A DNA stretch of 64,000 nt from Bacteroidota bacterium (GTDB taxonomy: Bacteria; Bacteroidota; Bacteroidia; NS11-12g; UBA955). Positions 25,864 through 33,222 of the stretch are shown here, piece by piece (within the stretch, counting starts at the first letter, position 1; every line of letters begins with the position of its first letter). A program made the translations under genes and the position numbers. Where the stretch lies: the NCBI GenBank assembly GCA_018333525.1, contig JAGXTF010000031.1, forward strand, positions 34,192 through 98,191, read 5' to 3'. The notes beneath the pieces are model-generated. The model did not search any database, was not told the DNA's origin, and was given only the letters and a program-made list of their open reading frames with translations.

Positions 25864-26718
25864 ATGAAATTTACACATATTTTAATGGCCATTGCAGTTC
25901 CGGCTGCTGCCTTCTTAACTTCCTGTGGCGGAGATGATCCAACGCAAACCAAACCAAAACCAGGTCTGTCTTTTCAAACCGGTGCAGGTTACACTTTTTC
26001 TGAGGCAACTGCTGTTTTCGATTCAGTTCTGGTTATCGGAATTCGCGCTACTACTGCAGACAAACAGTTAAATACCATCAAAGTTTATCTGTCTACCAAT
26101 GGAAGTGCCAAAGGTGTTATTTTGGATACCGCAACCAACAAAGGAATTTTCAGCTACGATTTCCCATATAAAGTAAAAGGTAGTGCCGGCGACGTACAAA
26201 CTCTTGAAGTTGAAGTTGTTGACGACAACGGTGAAATGGCTGTAGCAACTCTGAAAATCAACATTAAGAAAGTAGCACATCCGCTGGATCAAATTGGTGG
26301 TCAGTTGATTGCCAACATTATTGGCCCTGATCCCGGTGCTTATGACCTGAATACCGGCTTCACCAAAATATCTTCTGATCCTGAAGAAATAAAAGATTTG
26401 AAAGACATGACCACCATTAGCAGTGGCGTATTTTCCAAAGCATGGACCAGTGGTAACGGAACCAAATTTGTAAAAATCACTACCAATGATTGGAACAATG
26501 CTACCAATACGGAGTCATTGTATGACCTTTGGACTACGCACGGTGCAAACGCACAATCTACTGTTACCAATCTTGCTGTTGGCGATATAGTTTTGGCAAA
26601 AACCGGTCAAACGAATATTTCTTTCAATATTTACATGATAAAAATTGACAAGGTTTTCGAAACCACTACCAACAACAACGACTACATCGAATTTACTTAC
26701 CGCAAGGAACAAAATTAA
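25864..26718 (+). CDS. Lipoprotein of unknown function
   Basis: 284 residues. MKFTHILMAIAVPAAAFLTS followed by Cys21 is a lipoprotein signal peptide (lipobox LTSC), then GGDD, typical of surface-exposed or outer-membrane lipoproteins in this phylum. Residues about 40-140 look like an Ig-like domain: FDSVLVIGIRA, TIKVYLSTNG, FSYDFPYKVKG, LEVEVVDDNGE. The second half (about 145-284) has a distinct alpha/beta pattern without recognisable motifs. It stands alone with a strong terminator after it and pfkA beyond. Role unknown. Confidence 0.75.
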   Translation: MKFTHILMAIAVPAAAFLTSCGGDDPTQTKPKPGLSFQTGAGYTFSEATAVFDSVLVIGIRATTADKQLNTIKVYLSTNGSAKGVILDTATNKGIFSYDFPYKVKGSAGDVQTLEVEVVDDNGEMAVATLKINIKKVAHPLDQIGGQLIANIIGPDPGAYDLNTGFTKISSDPEEIKDLKDMTTISSGVFSKAWTSGNGTKFVKITTNDWNNATNTESLYDLWTTHGANAQSTVTNLAVGDIVLAKTGQTNISFNIYMIKIDKVFETTTNNNDYIEFTYRKEQN

Positions 26719-26736
26719 TTTCGAGAAAAATATTTT

Positions 26737-26764
26737 TAAAAACCCCGCAATTGCGGGGTTTTTT
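26737..26764 (+). terminator. Terminator after the lipoprotein gene
   Basis: AACCCCGCAA (26741-26750) pairs with TTGCGGGGTT (26751-26760) as one continuous palindrome, flanked by A and T tracts. It ends only 40 bp before the pfkA start. Confidence 0.9.
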
Positions 26765-26765
26765 G

Positions 26766-26798
26766 TTGATACCTATAACAGAATTTTGGTTTGATTTG
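26766..26798 (+). promoter_or_regulatory. pfkA promoter squeezed between terminator and start codon
   Basis: TTG at 26766-26768 (GTTG), 22-bp spacer, TTGATTTG at 26791-26798 (one mismatch from TAnnTTTG), then only six bases before the ATG at 26805. Because the upstream terminator ends at 26764, a promoter for pfkA has to lie in this 40-bp gap, implying a leaderless or nearly leaderless mRNA. Confidence 0.45.
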
Positions 26799-26804
26799 CA
26801 ATTG

Positions 26805-27773
26805 ATGAAACGAATAGGTGTTTTCTGCAGCGGAGGAGATTCCCCCGGAATGAATGCCTGCATCCGCGCAGTGGTGCGGACAGGAATTGCATTGGATGCA
26901 GAAGTAATTGGCATACGAAACGGATACCAGGGAATGCTCGATGGAGATTTTATCCGTTTAAATTCGGGCAGCGTTTCCAATATTATTCAAGTGGGTGGTA
27001 CCATCCTAAAAACCTCCAGATGCAAAGATTTTTTACAGAAAGAAGGAAGGGCCAAAGCCGCAAAAAAATTGCGAGAAGAGGGAATAGAAGGGCTCATTTG
27101 TATCGGCGGCGACGGCACATATACAGGTGCCATGTTATTTGAAGCCGAACATGGAATTCCCTGTATTGGTTGTCCCGGAACAATAGATAACGACCTTTTT
27201 GGTACGGACTATACCATAGGTTTTCACACAGCCGTAAATACTGCTATGGAAGCAATAGACAGAATTCGCGACACCGCAGAATCCCATGCCCGTGTTTTTT
27301 TCATAGAAGTGATGGGAAGGCACAGCGGCCATCTGGCGTTGCAGGCAGGACTTGCATCCGGTGCAGAGGGGATTTTTATTCCCGAAAAAACCAATGAAAT
27401 GCAGTTGATTGTGCAACGTTTAAAAAACAGAAAGAGAAAAAAAGCATTCAGTATATTTATTGTTGCCGAAGGCGATGAGGAAGGACGCGCATTTGAAATT
27501 GCGAATGAATTTCAAAAATCCTTTCCGGAAACCGAAACCAGAGTGAGTGTTTTGGGCTATATCCAAAGAGGAGGAAGTCCTGTTCCGGAAGATCGTATTT
27601 TGGCCACCAGACTGGGATGTGAGGCCGTACAATTTCTATTGAAAGGCGGAAAAAATATGGCAGCCGGAATTATTGGAAATCAAATCCAAATGACACCATT
27701 ACAGGAAACTATTCAAAAGAAAAAAGATGTTCCTTTGGACATTTGGGCCATCAATGAATTATTGAGTCATTAA
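26805..27773 (+). CDS. pfkA: ATP-dependent 6-phosphofructokinase
   Basis: 322 residues from ATG at 26805; the earlier in-frame ATG at 26751 lies inside the terminator hairpin and is rejected. N-terminal IGVFCSGGDSPGMNACIRA, then CIGGDGTYTGA with Gly after GGD (ATP-type enzyme), PGTIDNDLFGTDYTIGF with the catalytic Asp, EVMGRHSGHLA and the effector-region residues. It phosphorylates fructose 6-phosphate in glycolysis, in the cytoplasm. recN begins five bases after its stop, so the two share a transcript. Confidence 0.97.
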   Translation: MKRIGVFCSGGDSPGMNACIRAVVRTGIALDAEVIGIRNGYQGMLDGDFIRLNSGSVSNIIQVGGTILKTSRCKDFLQKEGRAKAAKKLREEGIEGLICIGGDGTYTGAMLFEAEHGIPCIGCPGTIDNDLFGTDYTIGFHTAVNTAMEAIDRIRDTAESHARVFFIEVMGRHSGHLALQAGLASGAEGIFIPEKTNEMQLIVQRLKNRKRKKAFSIFIVAEGDEEGRAFEIANEFQKSFPETETRVSVLGYIQRGGSPVPEDRILATRLGCEAVQFLLKGGKNMAAGIIGNQIQMTPLQETIQKKKDVPLDIWAINELLSH

Positions 27774-27778
27774 ATATT

Positions 27779-29434
27779 ATGTTGTTATCGCTTTTTGTTA
27801 AAAATTTCGCATTAATTGAAGAATTGCATTTTCAACCCGAAACCGGATTGAATGTAATTACCGGGGAAACCGGTGCGGGAAAAAGTATTATTCTGGGCGC
27901 ACTGGGCTTGGTTTTGGGCAACAGAGCAGAGACTGCGGCACTTTATAATCTCACCGAAAAATGCATTGTGGAAGCAGTATTTTCTTCTGAAAATATGGAA
28001 GTGGAGGCTTTCTTTAAAATGAAGGAACTGGACCTGGATCGCGAAATTATTTTGCGCAGAGAAATTGCAGTTTCAGGTAAAAGCAGGGCATTTATTAATG
28101 ATACTCCCGTAACGCTAACTGATTTGAAAGAATTGGGAAGCCTGCTGATGGAAATACACACGCAAAATACCAATCTTCTGATACGGGATAACAATGAACA
28201 ATTGCTTCTTGTAGACGATTTTGGAACACCAAAAGAATTGCTGTATCACCACCGTGAATTATGGAATAATTATGTGGGAAGCAAAACAAAATTACAGGAG
28301 TTGGAAATTCAGATAGAAAGGGCGCTAGCAGAGCGGGAATTCCTGAGATTTCAACTGGACGAACTGGATGCATTTTTACCAGTTGAAAATGAAGATTCCA
28401 TATTAGAAGAAAAAGCGAATCTTTTAGCTCATGCAGCAGATATTACAGAATCAGGCAATTTGGCAATTGACTTGCTCACAGAACACGAAAATTCTGTGTA
28501 TTCCCAATTGCAACAAGTGCGAAATGCATTGAAAGGGGTTGCAGGTTTTCATCCGCAATTATCCGAAATATATGCGAGATTGGAGAATTCCATGGAAGAG
28601 ATACGGGAGTTGAGCAGAGACCTGCAAAAGCCATCTCAGTCTACGGAATACAACCCTACTGAACTGGACGCCATACAAAATCGCATTGCAACTTTGCAAA
28701 TGTTATTGAGAAAACACCATGCAGAAAATTCCACAGAATTAATTGCATTACAAAATAATTTTCGGGAACGTTTGAATATTGCAGATCATGCAGAAGAAGA
28801 AATAAAAAAGATCAAAAATGCGGTTGAAGAAAATTATAAAGAATGTTTAAAATCTGCAAAAAATCTACACCAAATTCGGGTAAAACTGGCAGAAGAATTA
28901 TGTGCCAAAGCCATAAAAGACCTTTCCAAACTCGGCATGCCGAAAGCCAAATTAGTGGCAAAAACCGAATTTCAGAATGAATTTTTAAATGTAAATGGTG
29001 CCACAAAAGTGCAATTGCTTTTCAATGCCAATGGCAGTAAAGAATTGCCTTTGGAAAAAGTTGCAAGTGGTGGTGAAGTTTCGCGTTTGAATTTTTGCTT
29101 TAAATCCATATTGGCGGGAAAAAAATCCCTGGGCACTATTATTTTTGATGAAACAGATACCGGTGTATCAGGGGAAATTGCGTTGCGTTTTGGAGAAATG
29201 ATGGCCGATCTTGGAAAATACCACCAGATCATTGCAATTACCCATCTGCCGCAGGTTGCAGCCAAAGGGAAAACCCATTTTGAAGTATATAAAACCGAGA
29301 AGGGAGATGCGAGTCACACCCATATTCGCAAATTAAATGAGGCGGAAAAAATCGGCAATATTGCAACCATGCTCAGCGGCCATGATCCGGGTGAGGCGGC
29401 GCTGGCAGCGGCTAAAGAATTATTAGGAATTTAA
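27779..29434 (+). CDS. recN: DNA repair protein RecN
   Basis: 551 residues. SMC-like ATPase with Walker A ITGETGAGKSIILGAL near residue 27, long coiled-coil arms (about 150-360), the ABC-type signature ASGGEVSRLNFCFKSILA and Walker B TIIFDETDTGVSGE near 455, followed by THLPQVAAKG. It acts in double-strand break repair. Follows pfkA by five bases. A hairpin at 29445-29468 ends the transcript. Family length and motif order are typical. Confidence 0.96.
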   Translation: MLLSLFVKNFALIEELHFQPETGLNVITGETGAGKSIILGALGLVLGNRAETAALYNLTEKCIVEAVFSSENMEVEAFFKMKELDLDREIILRREIAVSGKSRAFINDTPVTLTDLKELGSLLMEIHTQNTNLLIRDNNEQLLLVDDFGTPKELLYHHRELWNNYVGSKTKLQELEIQIERALAEREFLRFQLDELDAFLPVENEDSILEEKANLLAHAADITESGNLAIDLLTEHENSVYSQLQQVRNALKGVAGFHPQLSEIYARLENSMEEIRELSRDLQKPSQSTEYNPTELDAIQNRIATLQMLLRKHHAENSTELIALQNNFRERLNIADHAEEEIKKIKNAVEENYKECLKSAKNLHQIRVKLAEELCAKAIKDLSKLGMPKAKLVAKTEFQNEFLNVNGATKVQLLFNANGSKELPLEKVASGGEVSRLNFCFKSILAGKKSLGTIIFDETDTGVSGEIALRFGEMMADLGKYHQIIAITHLPQVAAKGKTHFEVYKTEKGDASHTHIRKLNEAEKIGNIATMLSGHDPGEAALAAAKELLGI

Positions 29435-29444
29435 TTTTTTTTTC

Positions 29445-29475
29445 AACCTTTGGCATTGCCCAAAGGTTGGACCAA
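29445..29475 (+). terminator. Hairpin after recN
   Basis: AACCTTTGG (29445-29453) pairs with CCAAAGGTT (29460-29468), preceded by a T-rich stretch; the following bases (GGACC) are not a U tract, so termination on the plus strand may be weak. Confidence 0.45.
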
Positions 29476-29681
29476 AGGCTAGGCCCTCGAATAAAAAGCT
29501 AAAAAACTACGATTTGGATTTACCACGCCGCTAAGGTTTTTGTCGAGGGGATGCAACAATTAAATCCTGACTTATTGACAAAAACTGCAGCGGCTTCCCG
29601 CGCCCTTGCTATCGCCGGGCCGCCCCCTCGCACAAATCCTGCATCTTGTTTTTCAACGCTTTTTTTTCGGAAGGGCCATCA
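29476..29681. other. Intergenic DNA after recN, no gene seen
   Basis: Starts GC-poor, with a GC-richer patch (29580-29630, CTTCCCGCGCCC...GGGCCGCCCCCTC). No ORF, tRNA or clear hairpin was supported. It leads into the nested palindrome at 29682-29794. Confidence 0.5.
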
Positions 29682-29794
29682 CCGGGTTGCAACGCTTTTA
29701 TATAATATTTGAAATGATTACAGATTTTAACTTTGTATAATAAAAGTTAAAATCTGTTTATATACTAAAGTCTTAAATAAGTGTTGCAACCCGG
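29682..29794. repeat. Nested palindrome (12-bp and 15-bp arms)
   Basis: Outer arms CCGGGTTGCAAC (29682-29693) and GTTGCAACCCGG (29783-29794) are a perfect inverted repeat. Inside, ACAGATTTTAACTTT (29720-29734) and AAAGTTAAAATCTGT (29743-29757) form a perfect 15-bp stem with an 8-base loop. The layout resembles a miniature inverted-repeat element; no transposase is present. Confidence 0.65.
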
Positions 29795-29796
29795 CT

Positions 29797-29951
29797 TTAG
29801 CTGGCAGCAGCGTGCGAAAGGGCGCGAAACCCGTGCGAAGCGAAGCGGAGTAAGGGCGAAAGCTTGGGAGCGGCCTGAGCTGACTTCGGTCCGAATTGAC
29901 GCCTTTGCCAGCTAAGAGTTTTGGCTCCACCTTTTTCGGTAAAAAGGTGGA
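29797..29951. repeat. Imperfectly understood stem-bounded element and adjoining hairpin
   Basis: TTAGCTGGCA (29797-29806) and TGCCAGCTAA (29906-29915) close a ~100-base interior rich in GCGAA-type loops and short GC helices. Next to it TCCACCTTTTT (29926-29936) and AAAAAGGTGGA (29941-29951) form an 11-bp hairpin with a CGGT loop. A 67-codon minus-strand frame over this stretch has low-complexity, repeat-like content and is not called. Similar GC-rich spacer elements are frequent in Bacteroidota genomes (general recollection, not searched). Confidence 0.5.
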
Positions 29952-30146
29952 TTAAAAAAAAATAAAATATCTTGAAATATTATGATTTATTTGAGATAGC
30001 ACGACACATTAATAAATCAATGTTCATCAAATACATTTATCCAAAGATTTGTTGCATGGCACATGCATATGTATGGTTTAAATACAAACACTGAAATGGG
30101 AAATAAATACATTTTTTGGGTATCGAGGAAGTGGCAATTATCTGCT

Positions 30147-30166
30147 TGTCCGTGCCGGGACGGACA
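30147..30166. repeat. Short palindrome of the GTCCGTGCCGG type
   Basis: TGTCCGT (30147-30153) and ACGGACA (30160-30166) around GCCGGG. It resembles the three CCCGCCCGTGCCGGTACGG elements at 37412-37755. Between 29952 and 30298 the only other structure is a near-perfect hairpin at 30224-30253 (GTTACTTTTTGC with GCAAAAAGTGAC). Confidence 0.5.
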
Positions 30167-30298
30167 GACTTTCCTCTGGAACCAAGCGTGGGACTTCAAT
30201 GCATGGCAGCCTTGATTTTTTTGGTTACTTTTTGCATCAAGGCAAAAAGTGACTCCTATATTTTTTTAAATAAAAATATTCCAAATTAATTTTGGAGA

Positions 30299-30784
30299 TT
30301 AAAGCAAATTATTTCCGTCTTTTTTTAATACTTCCAGATAACCGAAATCCGTTTTTTTGTCTGAAGCAGCTGCGGCAGCAGTAGCTAGCTGATCACAGCG
30401 CTCATTTTCCTTATTACCTGCATGCCCTTTTACCCAAATAAATTTAGGTTTGAAAATATCATAAAGCGGCAAAAATTCCTTCCATAAATCTACATTTTTC
30501 ACTTTGGTCCACCCCTTTTTTTTCCAGCCAAATAACCAGCCTTTTTCAATAGCATTGCATACATATTGGCTATCCGTATAAACCTCTACTGGAATTCCAC
30601 GCTGATTTATTTTGCCTAGTGCGCGTATTACGGCCATTAATTCCATTCGGTTATTGGTGGTTAACATATACCCTGCTGAAATTTCCTTTCGGTGACCACC
30701 ATACATCAAGACAGCACCATAGCCCCCGGGGCCAGGATTACCCATCGATGAACCATCTGTATAAATCACAATTTTACCCGCCAA
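30299..30784 (-). CDS. rnhA: Ribonuclease HI
   Basis: 161 residues. Catalytic carboxylates are visible: D10 in IYTDGSS, E48 in NNRMELMA, D71 in YTDSQYV and the fourth in NERCDQLA, plus the loop histidine in VKGHAGNKEN. The basic protrusion GWLFGWKKKGWTK is present as in E. coli RNase HI. It removes RNA from RNA-DNA hybrids. Single gene, divergent from the outer-membrane protein gene, with a 277-bp gap that holds a candidate small RNA. Confidence 0.97.
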   Translation of the reverse strand: MAGKIVIYTDGSSMGNPGPGGYGAVLMYGGHRKEISAGYMLTTNNRMELMAVIRALGKINQRGIPVEVYTDSQYVCNAIEKGWLFGWKKKGWTKVKNVDLWKEFLPLYDIFKPKFIWVKGHAGNKENERCDQLATAAAAASDKKTDFGYLEVLKKDGNNLL

Positions 30785-30879
30785 TCTTGCGAATTAAATC
30801 CCCAATAGGGTTATGCACAAAGATTGTTTAAAAATGCAGCAAAAAGGTGAATAACCAATAACAGATTGTTTCTATTGTT

Positions 30880-30966
30880 GTATACCCCAACGAAAGTTGG
30901 CTCAAAAGACCTCAAAGGTAAATTTCGAAGACAAAAGACCCTCACCTATCGGCAGAGGGTTTTTTG
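30880..30966 (+). ncRNA. Candidate small RNA with terminator in a divergent gap
   Basis: CCAAC-GAAA-GTTGG (30887-30900) is a hairpin with a GNRA loop. A terminator follows: ACCCTC (30938-30943) pairs with GAGGGT (30955-30960), then TTTTT to 30965. Since the flanking genes are divergent (rnhA minus, OMP plus), no annotated transcript should end here on the plus strand, so a separate RNA of about 80 bases is a simple explanation. The -7 box would be TATTGTTG (30873-30880), one mismatch; no -33 is seen. Confidence 0.35.
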
Positions 30967-31005
30967 TATACACTTTCTGCGTTTGTTCATAATTAAAATT
31001 TGACA

Positions 31006-31039
31006 TTTGCCCATCCCCTTTTTGCATGGTTTATTTTTG
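31006..31039 (+). promoter_or_regulatory. Promoter of the outer-membrane beta-barrel gene
   Basis: TTTG (31006-31009), 22-bp spacer, TATTTTTG (31032-31039), both perfect. Transcription should start near 31045, 17 bases ahead of the ATG. Confidence 0.7.
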
Positions 31040-31061
31040 AATAAACATCTACAATAAAAAT

Positions 31062-31763
31062 ATGAAAAAACTCACACTATTCGCCGTTGCTTTTGCAGCG
31101 CTCACCCCATCCATGGCCCAAATTGGAAAAGGTTCATTGTTTTTGGGGCTGGATTTGAATTTTTCCTCCGCGAAATCCGAGTTTTCAGTAACATCGGGTG
31201 GTACAACAACCATTACAGATAAGGTGAAAAGTTCATCCTGGAATTTTGGACCTTCTGCTCAGTATTTTTTTATGGATAACATGTCGGTAGGCTTGTCCTT
31301 TGGTATTGGTCAAAGCAGATGGGAGAATGAAGATCCGACCTCGAAAGATAAAATTAGCACCTTGGACAAAAACACCTTTATCGGTTTAAACCTTCGCAAA
31401 TATTGGAATTGTGCCGATGACTTTTACTTGTTTGGTCAGTTGGGATTCGGAATGAACCCTAGCAAGGGAGAAATGGAGAGTTATGACGGTCAAAGTGGAA
31501 ATACTGTAAAAACAACTTACGAGGTGAAAAACACTAATGTTGGGTTGGGTGCAGGAATTGCATGGATGGCCACTGATAAGTTAATGTTTCAGGGAAATAT
31601 TGGTTTGCTTGGTTGGACCTCTACGACCTCTAAATTTGATATTAATTCTGCCGGAGACCAATATGACACCAATAAAGGTTCCAATTTTGGCCTGAGTTTC
31701 AGCACCGGTAATATTCCATTTAATTTGGGATTCGCTTACCTAATTACGGGTGGAGGCGAATAA
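31062..31763 (+). CDS. Outer-membrane beta-barrel protein
   Basis: 233 residues. Signal peptide MKKLTLFAVAFAALTPSMAQ. Alternating hydrophobic/polar strands ending in aromatic residues, with G-x-x-x-x-G-L-D-L-N-F near the start and W-N-F-G-P-S-A-Q-Y-F-F, F-I-G-L-N-L-R-K-Y-W, G-N-I-G-L-L-G-W and a final G-F-A-Y-L-I, fit an 8-stranded barrel of the OmpA/OmpX-like group common in Bacteroidota. The sequence does not show a ligand; the barrel is too small to be a general porin. Alone between a strong promoter and a strong terminator, so likely well expressed. Confidence 0.82.
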   Translation: MKKLTLFAVAFAALTPSMAQIGKGSLFLGLDLNFSSAKSEFSVTSGGTTTITDKVKSSSWNFGPSAQYFFMDNMSVGLSFGIGQSRWENEDPTSKDKISTLDKNTFIGLNLRKYWNCADDFYLFGQLGFGMNPSKGEMESYDGQSGNTVKTTYEVKNTNVGLGAGIAWMATDKLMFQGNIGLLGWTSTTSKFDINSAGDQYDTNKGSNFGLSFSTGNIPFNLGFAYLITGGGE

Positions 31764-31782
31764 ATTAAATACTTAAAAAAAT

Positions 31783-31814
31783 GAAAAGCCACTGAAATTC
31801 AGTGGCTTTTTTTT
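31783..31814 (+). terminator. Terminator after the beta-barrel gene
   Basis: AAAAGCCACTGAA (31784-31796) pairs with TTCAGTGGCTTTT (31798-31810), followed by TTTT. It ends 28 bp before the cinA start codon. Confidence 0.88.
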
Positions 31815-31827
31815 ATGGATTTGCACC

Positions 31828-31835
31828 TTCCTTTG
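31828..31835 (+). promoter_or_regulatory. Possible cinA -7 box
   Basis: TTCCTTTG, one mismatch from TAnnTTTG, seven bases before the ATG at 31843 and within the 28-bp gap after the previous terminator. No -33 element outside the terminator. Confidence 0.3.
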
Positions 31836-31842
31836 CAGCGAA

Positions 31843-33075
31843 ATGAATGCGGAAATCTTAACCATTGGTGATGAACTTTTACTTGGTCAGGTTGTGGATA
31901 CAAACTCAGCCTGGATAGGGCTGAGATTGGCAGAGCATGGAATTATGGTTAGCAGAAGAACTGCAGTTGGGGATGTGGCATCTGAAATTATTCGTGCAGT
32001 AAGCGAAGCACGCAATAGAACTTCCTTACTCATTTTAACCGGTGGACTTGGTCCAACCAGAGATGATATTACGAAAAATACGCTGGCCCAATATTTCCGA
32101 TCCGGATTTAGAACGGATGAAAATGTGATGCGCCATTTGGAACAAATTTTTGAAAAACGCGGAAGAAAATTATTGGAAATAAATAAAATGCAAGCCAGCG
32201 TTCCGGAAAATTGCACCACATTGTTCAATGAACTCGGAACCGCTCCCGGCATGCTTTTTCGTGTAGAAGGTTTAACCTTAATTTCACTTCCGGGTGTACC
32301 TGCCGAAATGAAACACATTTTGGAAAATGAAGTATTTCCAAAATTAAGCCAATGGTTTCCGCTTCCGGTAATCATCCATAAAACATTACTTACCAGCGGA
32401 ATTCCGGAAAGTATGCTGGCAGATATTCTCACCGATTTTGAAAATAATTTACCTGAATTTGTAAAGCTCGCTTATTTGCCTGCTTATAACAGTATCCGAT
32501 TGCGCCTCACCGCCGAAGGAAATGCAGATGTAATTTCAGAAAATCGAATTCAGGAATTGTTTGATCAATTGGCTGAATTATGCGGAGAGTTTTTAGTTAC
32601 GAAGGAAGACACCACTATGCCGGTTTTTACAGGAAATCTGCTAATACAAAAGAAATTGAAAATTGCACTGGCTGAAAGTTGTACCGGTGGATATATTACC
32701 AACCAATTGGTGCGGGTACCCGGAATTTCTGAAGTAATGCTCGGCGGGTTAGTGACTTATGCAAATGAAATTAAAATGCGTGAATTAGGGGTTCCTGCCA
32801 ATATTTTTCAAACTGTTGGCGCAGTGAGCGAAGCCTGCGCCCTCGCTATGGTAGAGGGCGTAAAACGCAAATTCGATTCCGACATAGCTATTTCAACTAC
32901 GGGCATTGCCGGACCAGGTGGGGCAACAGATGAAAAACCGGTCGGATTGGTTTATGTAGGCATTAGTACTCCCGAAAGAACATTCGTTAAAAAATTCAAC
33001 TTCCCGGGCAGCCGAGATTTGTTCATGGAACGCGTTTGTAATGCAGCGCTGGACTTGCTCAGAAAAGAATTGTGA
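31843..33075 (+). CDS. cinA: CinA: MoCF-binding-like domain plus nicotinamide-nucleotide amidase
   Basis: 410 residues. N-terminal CinA/MoaB-like domain (about 1-170): ILTIGDELLLGQVVDTN and LTGGLGPTRDDITK. C-terminal PncC-like domain (about 255-405): IALAESCTGGYITNQLV, YANEIKMRELGV, and TGIAGPGGATDEKPVGLVY, the deamidase motifs with the catalytic Ser in AESCTGG. The enzyme converts nicotinamide mononucleotide to nicotinate mononucleotide in pyridine nucleotide recycling; the N-terminal half can carry ADP-ribose pyrophosphatase activity in homologues. Cytoplasmic. Single gene. Confidence 0.95.
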   Translation: MNAEILTIGDELLLGQVVDTNSAWIGLRLAEHGIMVSRRTAVGDVASEIIRAVSEARNRTSLLILTGGLGPTRDDITKNTLAQYFRSGFRTDENVMRHLEQIFEKRGRKLLEINKMQASVPENCTTLFNELGTAPGMLFRVEGLTLISLPGVPAEMKHILENEVFPKLSQWFPLPVIIHKTLLTSGIPESMLADILTDFENNLPEFVKLAYLPAYNSIRLRLTAEGNADVISENRIQELFDQLAELCGEFLVTKEDTTMPVFTGNLLIQKKLKIALAESCTGGYITNQLVRVPGISEVMLGGLVTYANEIKMRELGVPANIFQTVGAVSEACALAMVEGVKRKFDSDIAISTTGIAGPGGATDEKPVGLVYVGISTPERTFVKKFNFPGSRDLFMERVCNAALDLLRKEL

Positions 33076-33222
33076 CAAAGTAATGACAAAGTAATTTTAT
33101 CATAAACCATTCGGTGTCATGGATATAGCAAAAAGGTTAACAAGCATTGCATAATAACAAGGTACCGGGAGTGCAACCTTTTGCTTTTAATGCGTTTATT
33201 TTGTAATACTTTCATTCAGCCT

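Noticed and set aside
26751..26804. Longer PfkA start at 26751
   Set aside because: Lies inside the terminator hairpin of the preceding gene and gives a non-family N-terminus.
29727..29930. 67-codon minus-strand frame in the spacer after recN
   Set aside because: Its sequence is the translation of palindromic repeat DNA; no start signal.
30785..31061. Riboswitch in the rnhA/OMP gap
   Set aside because: No known aptamer core was recognised, and the terminator lies upstream of the well-formed OMP promoter, so it does not control that gene in cis.
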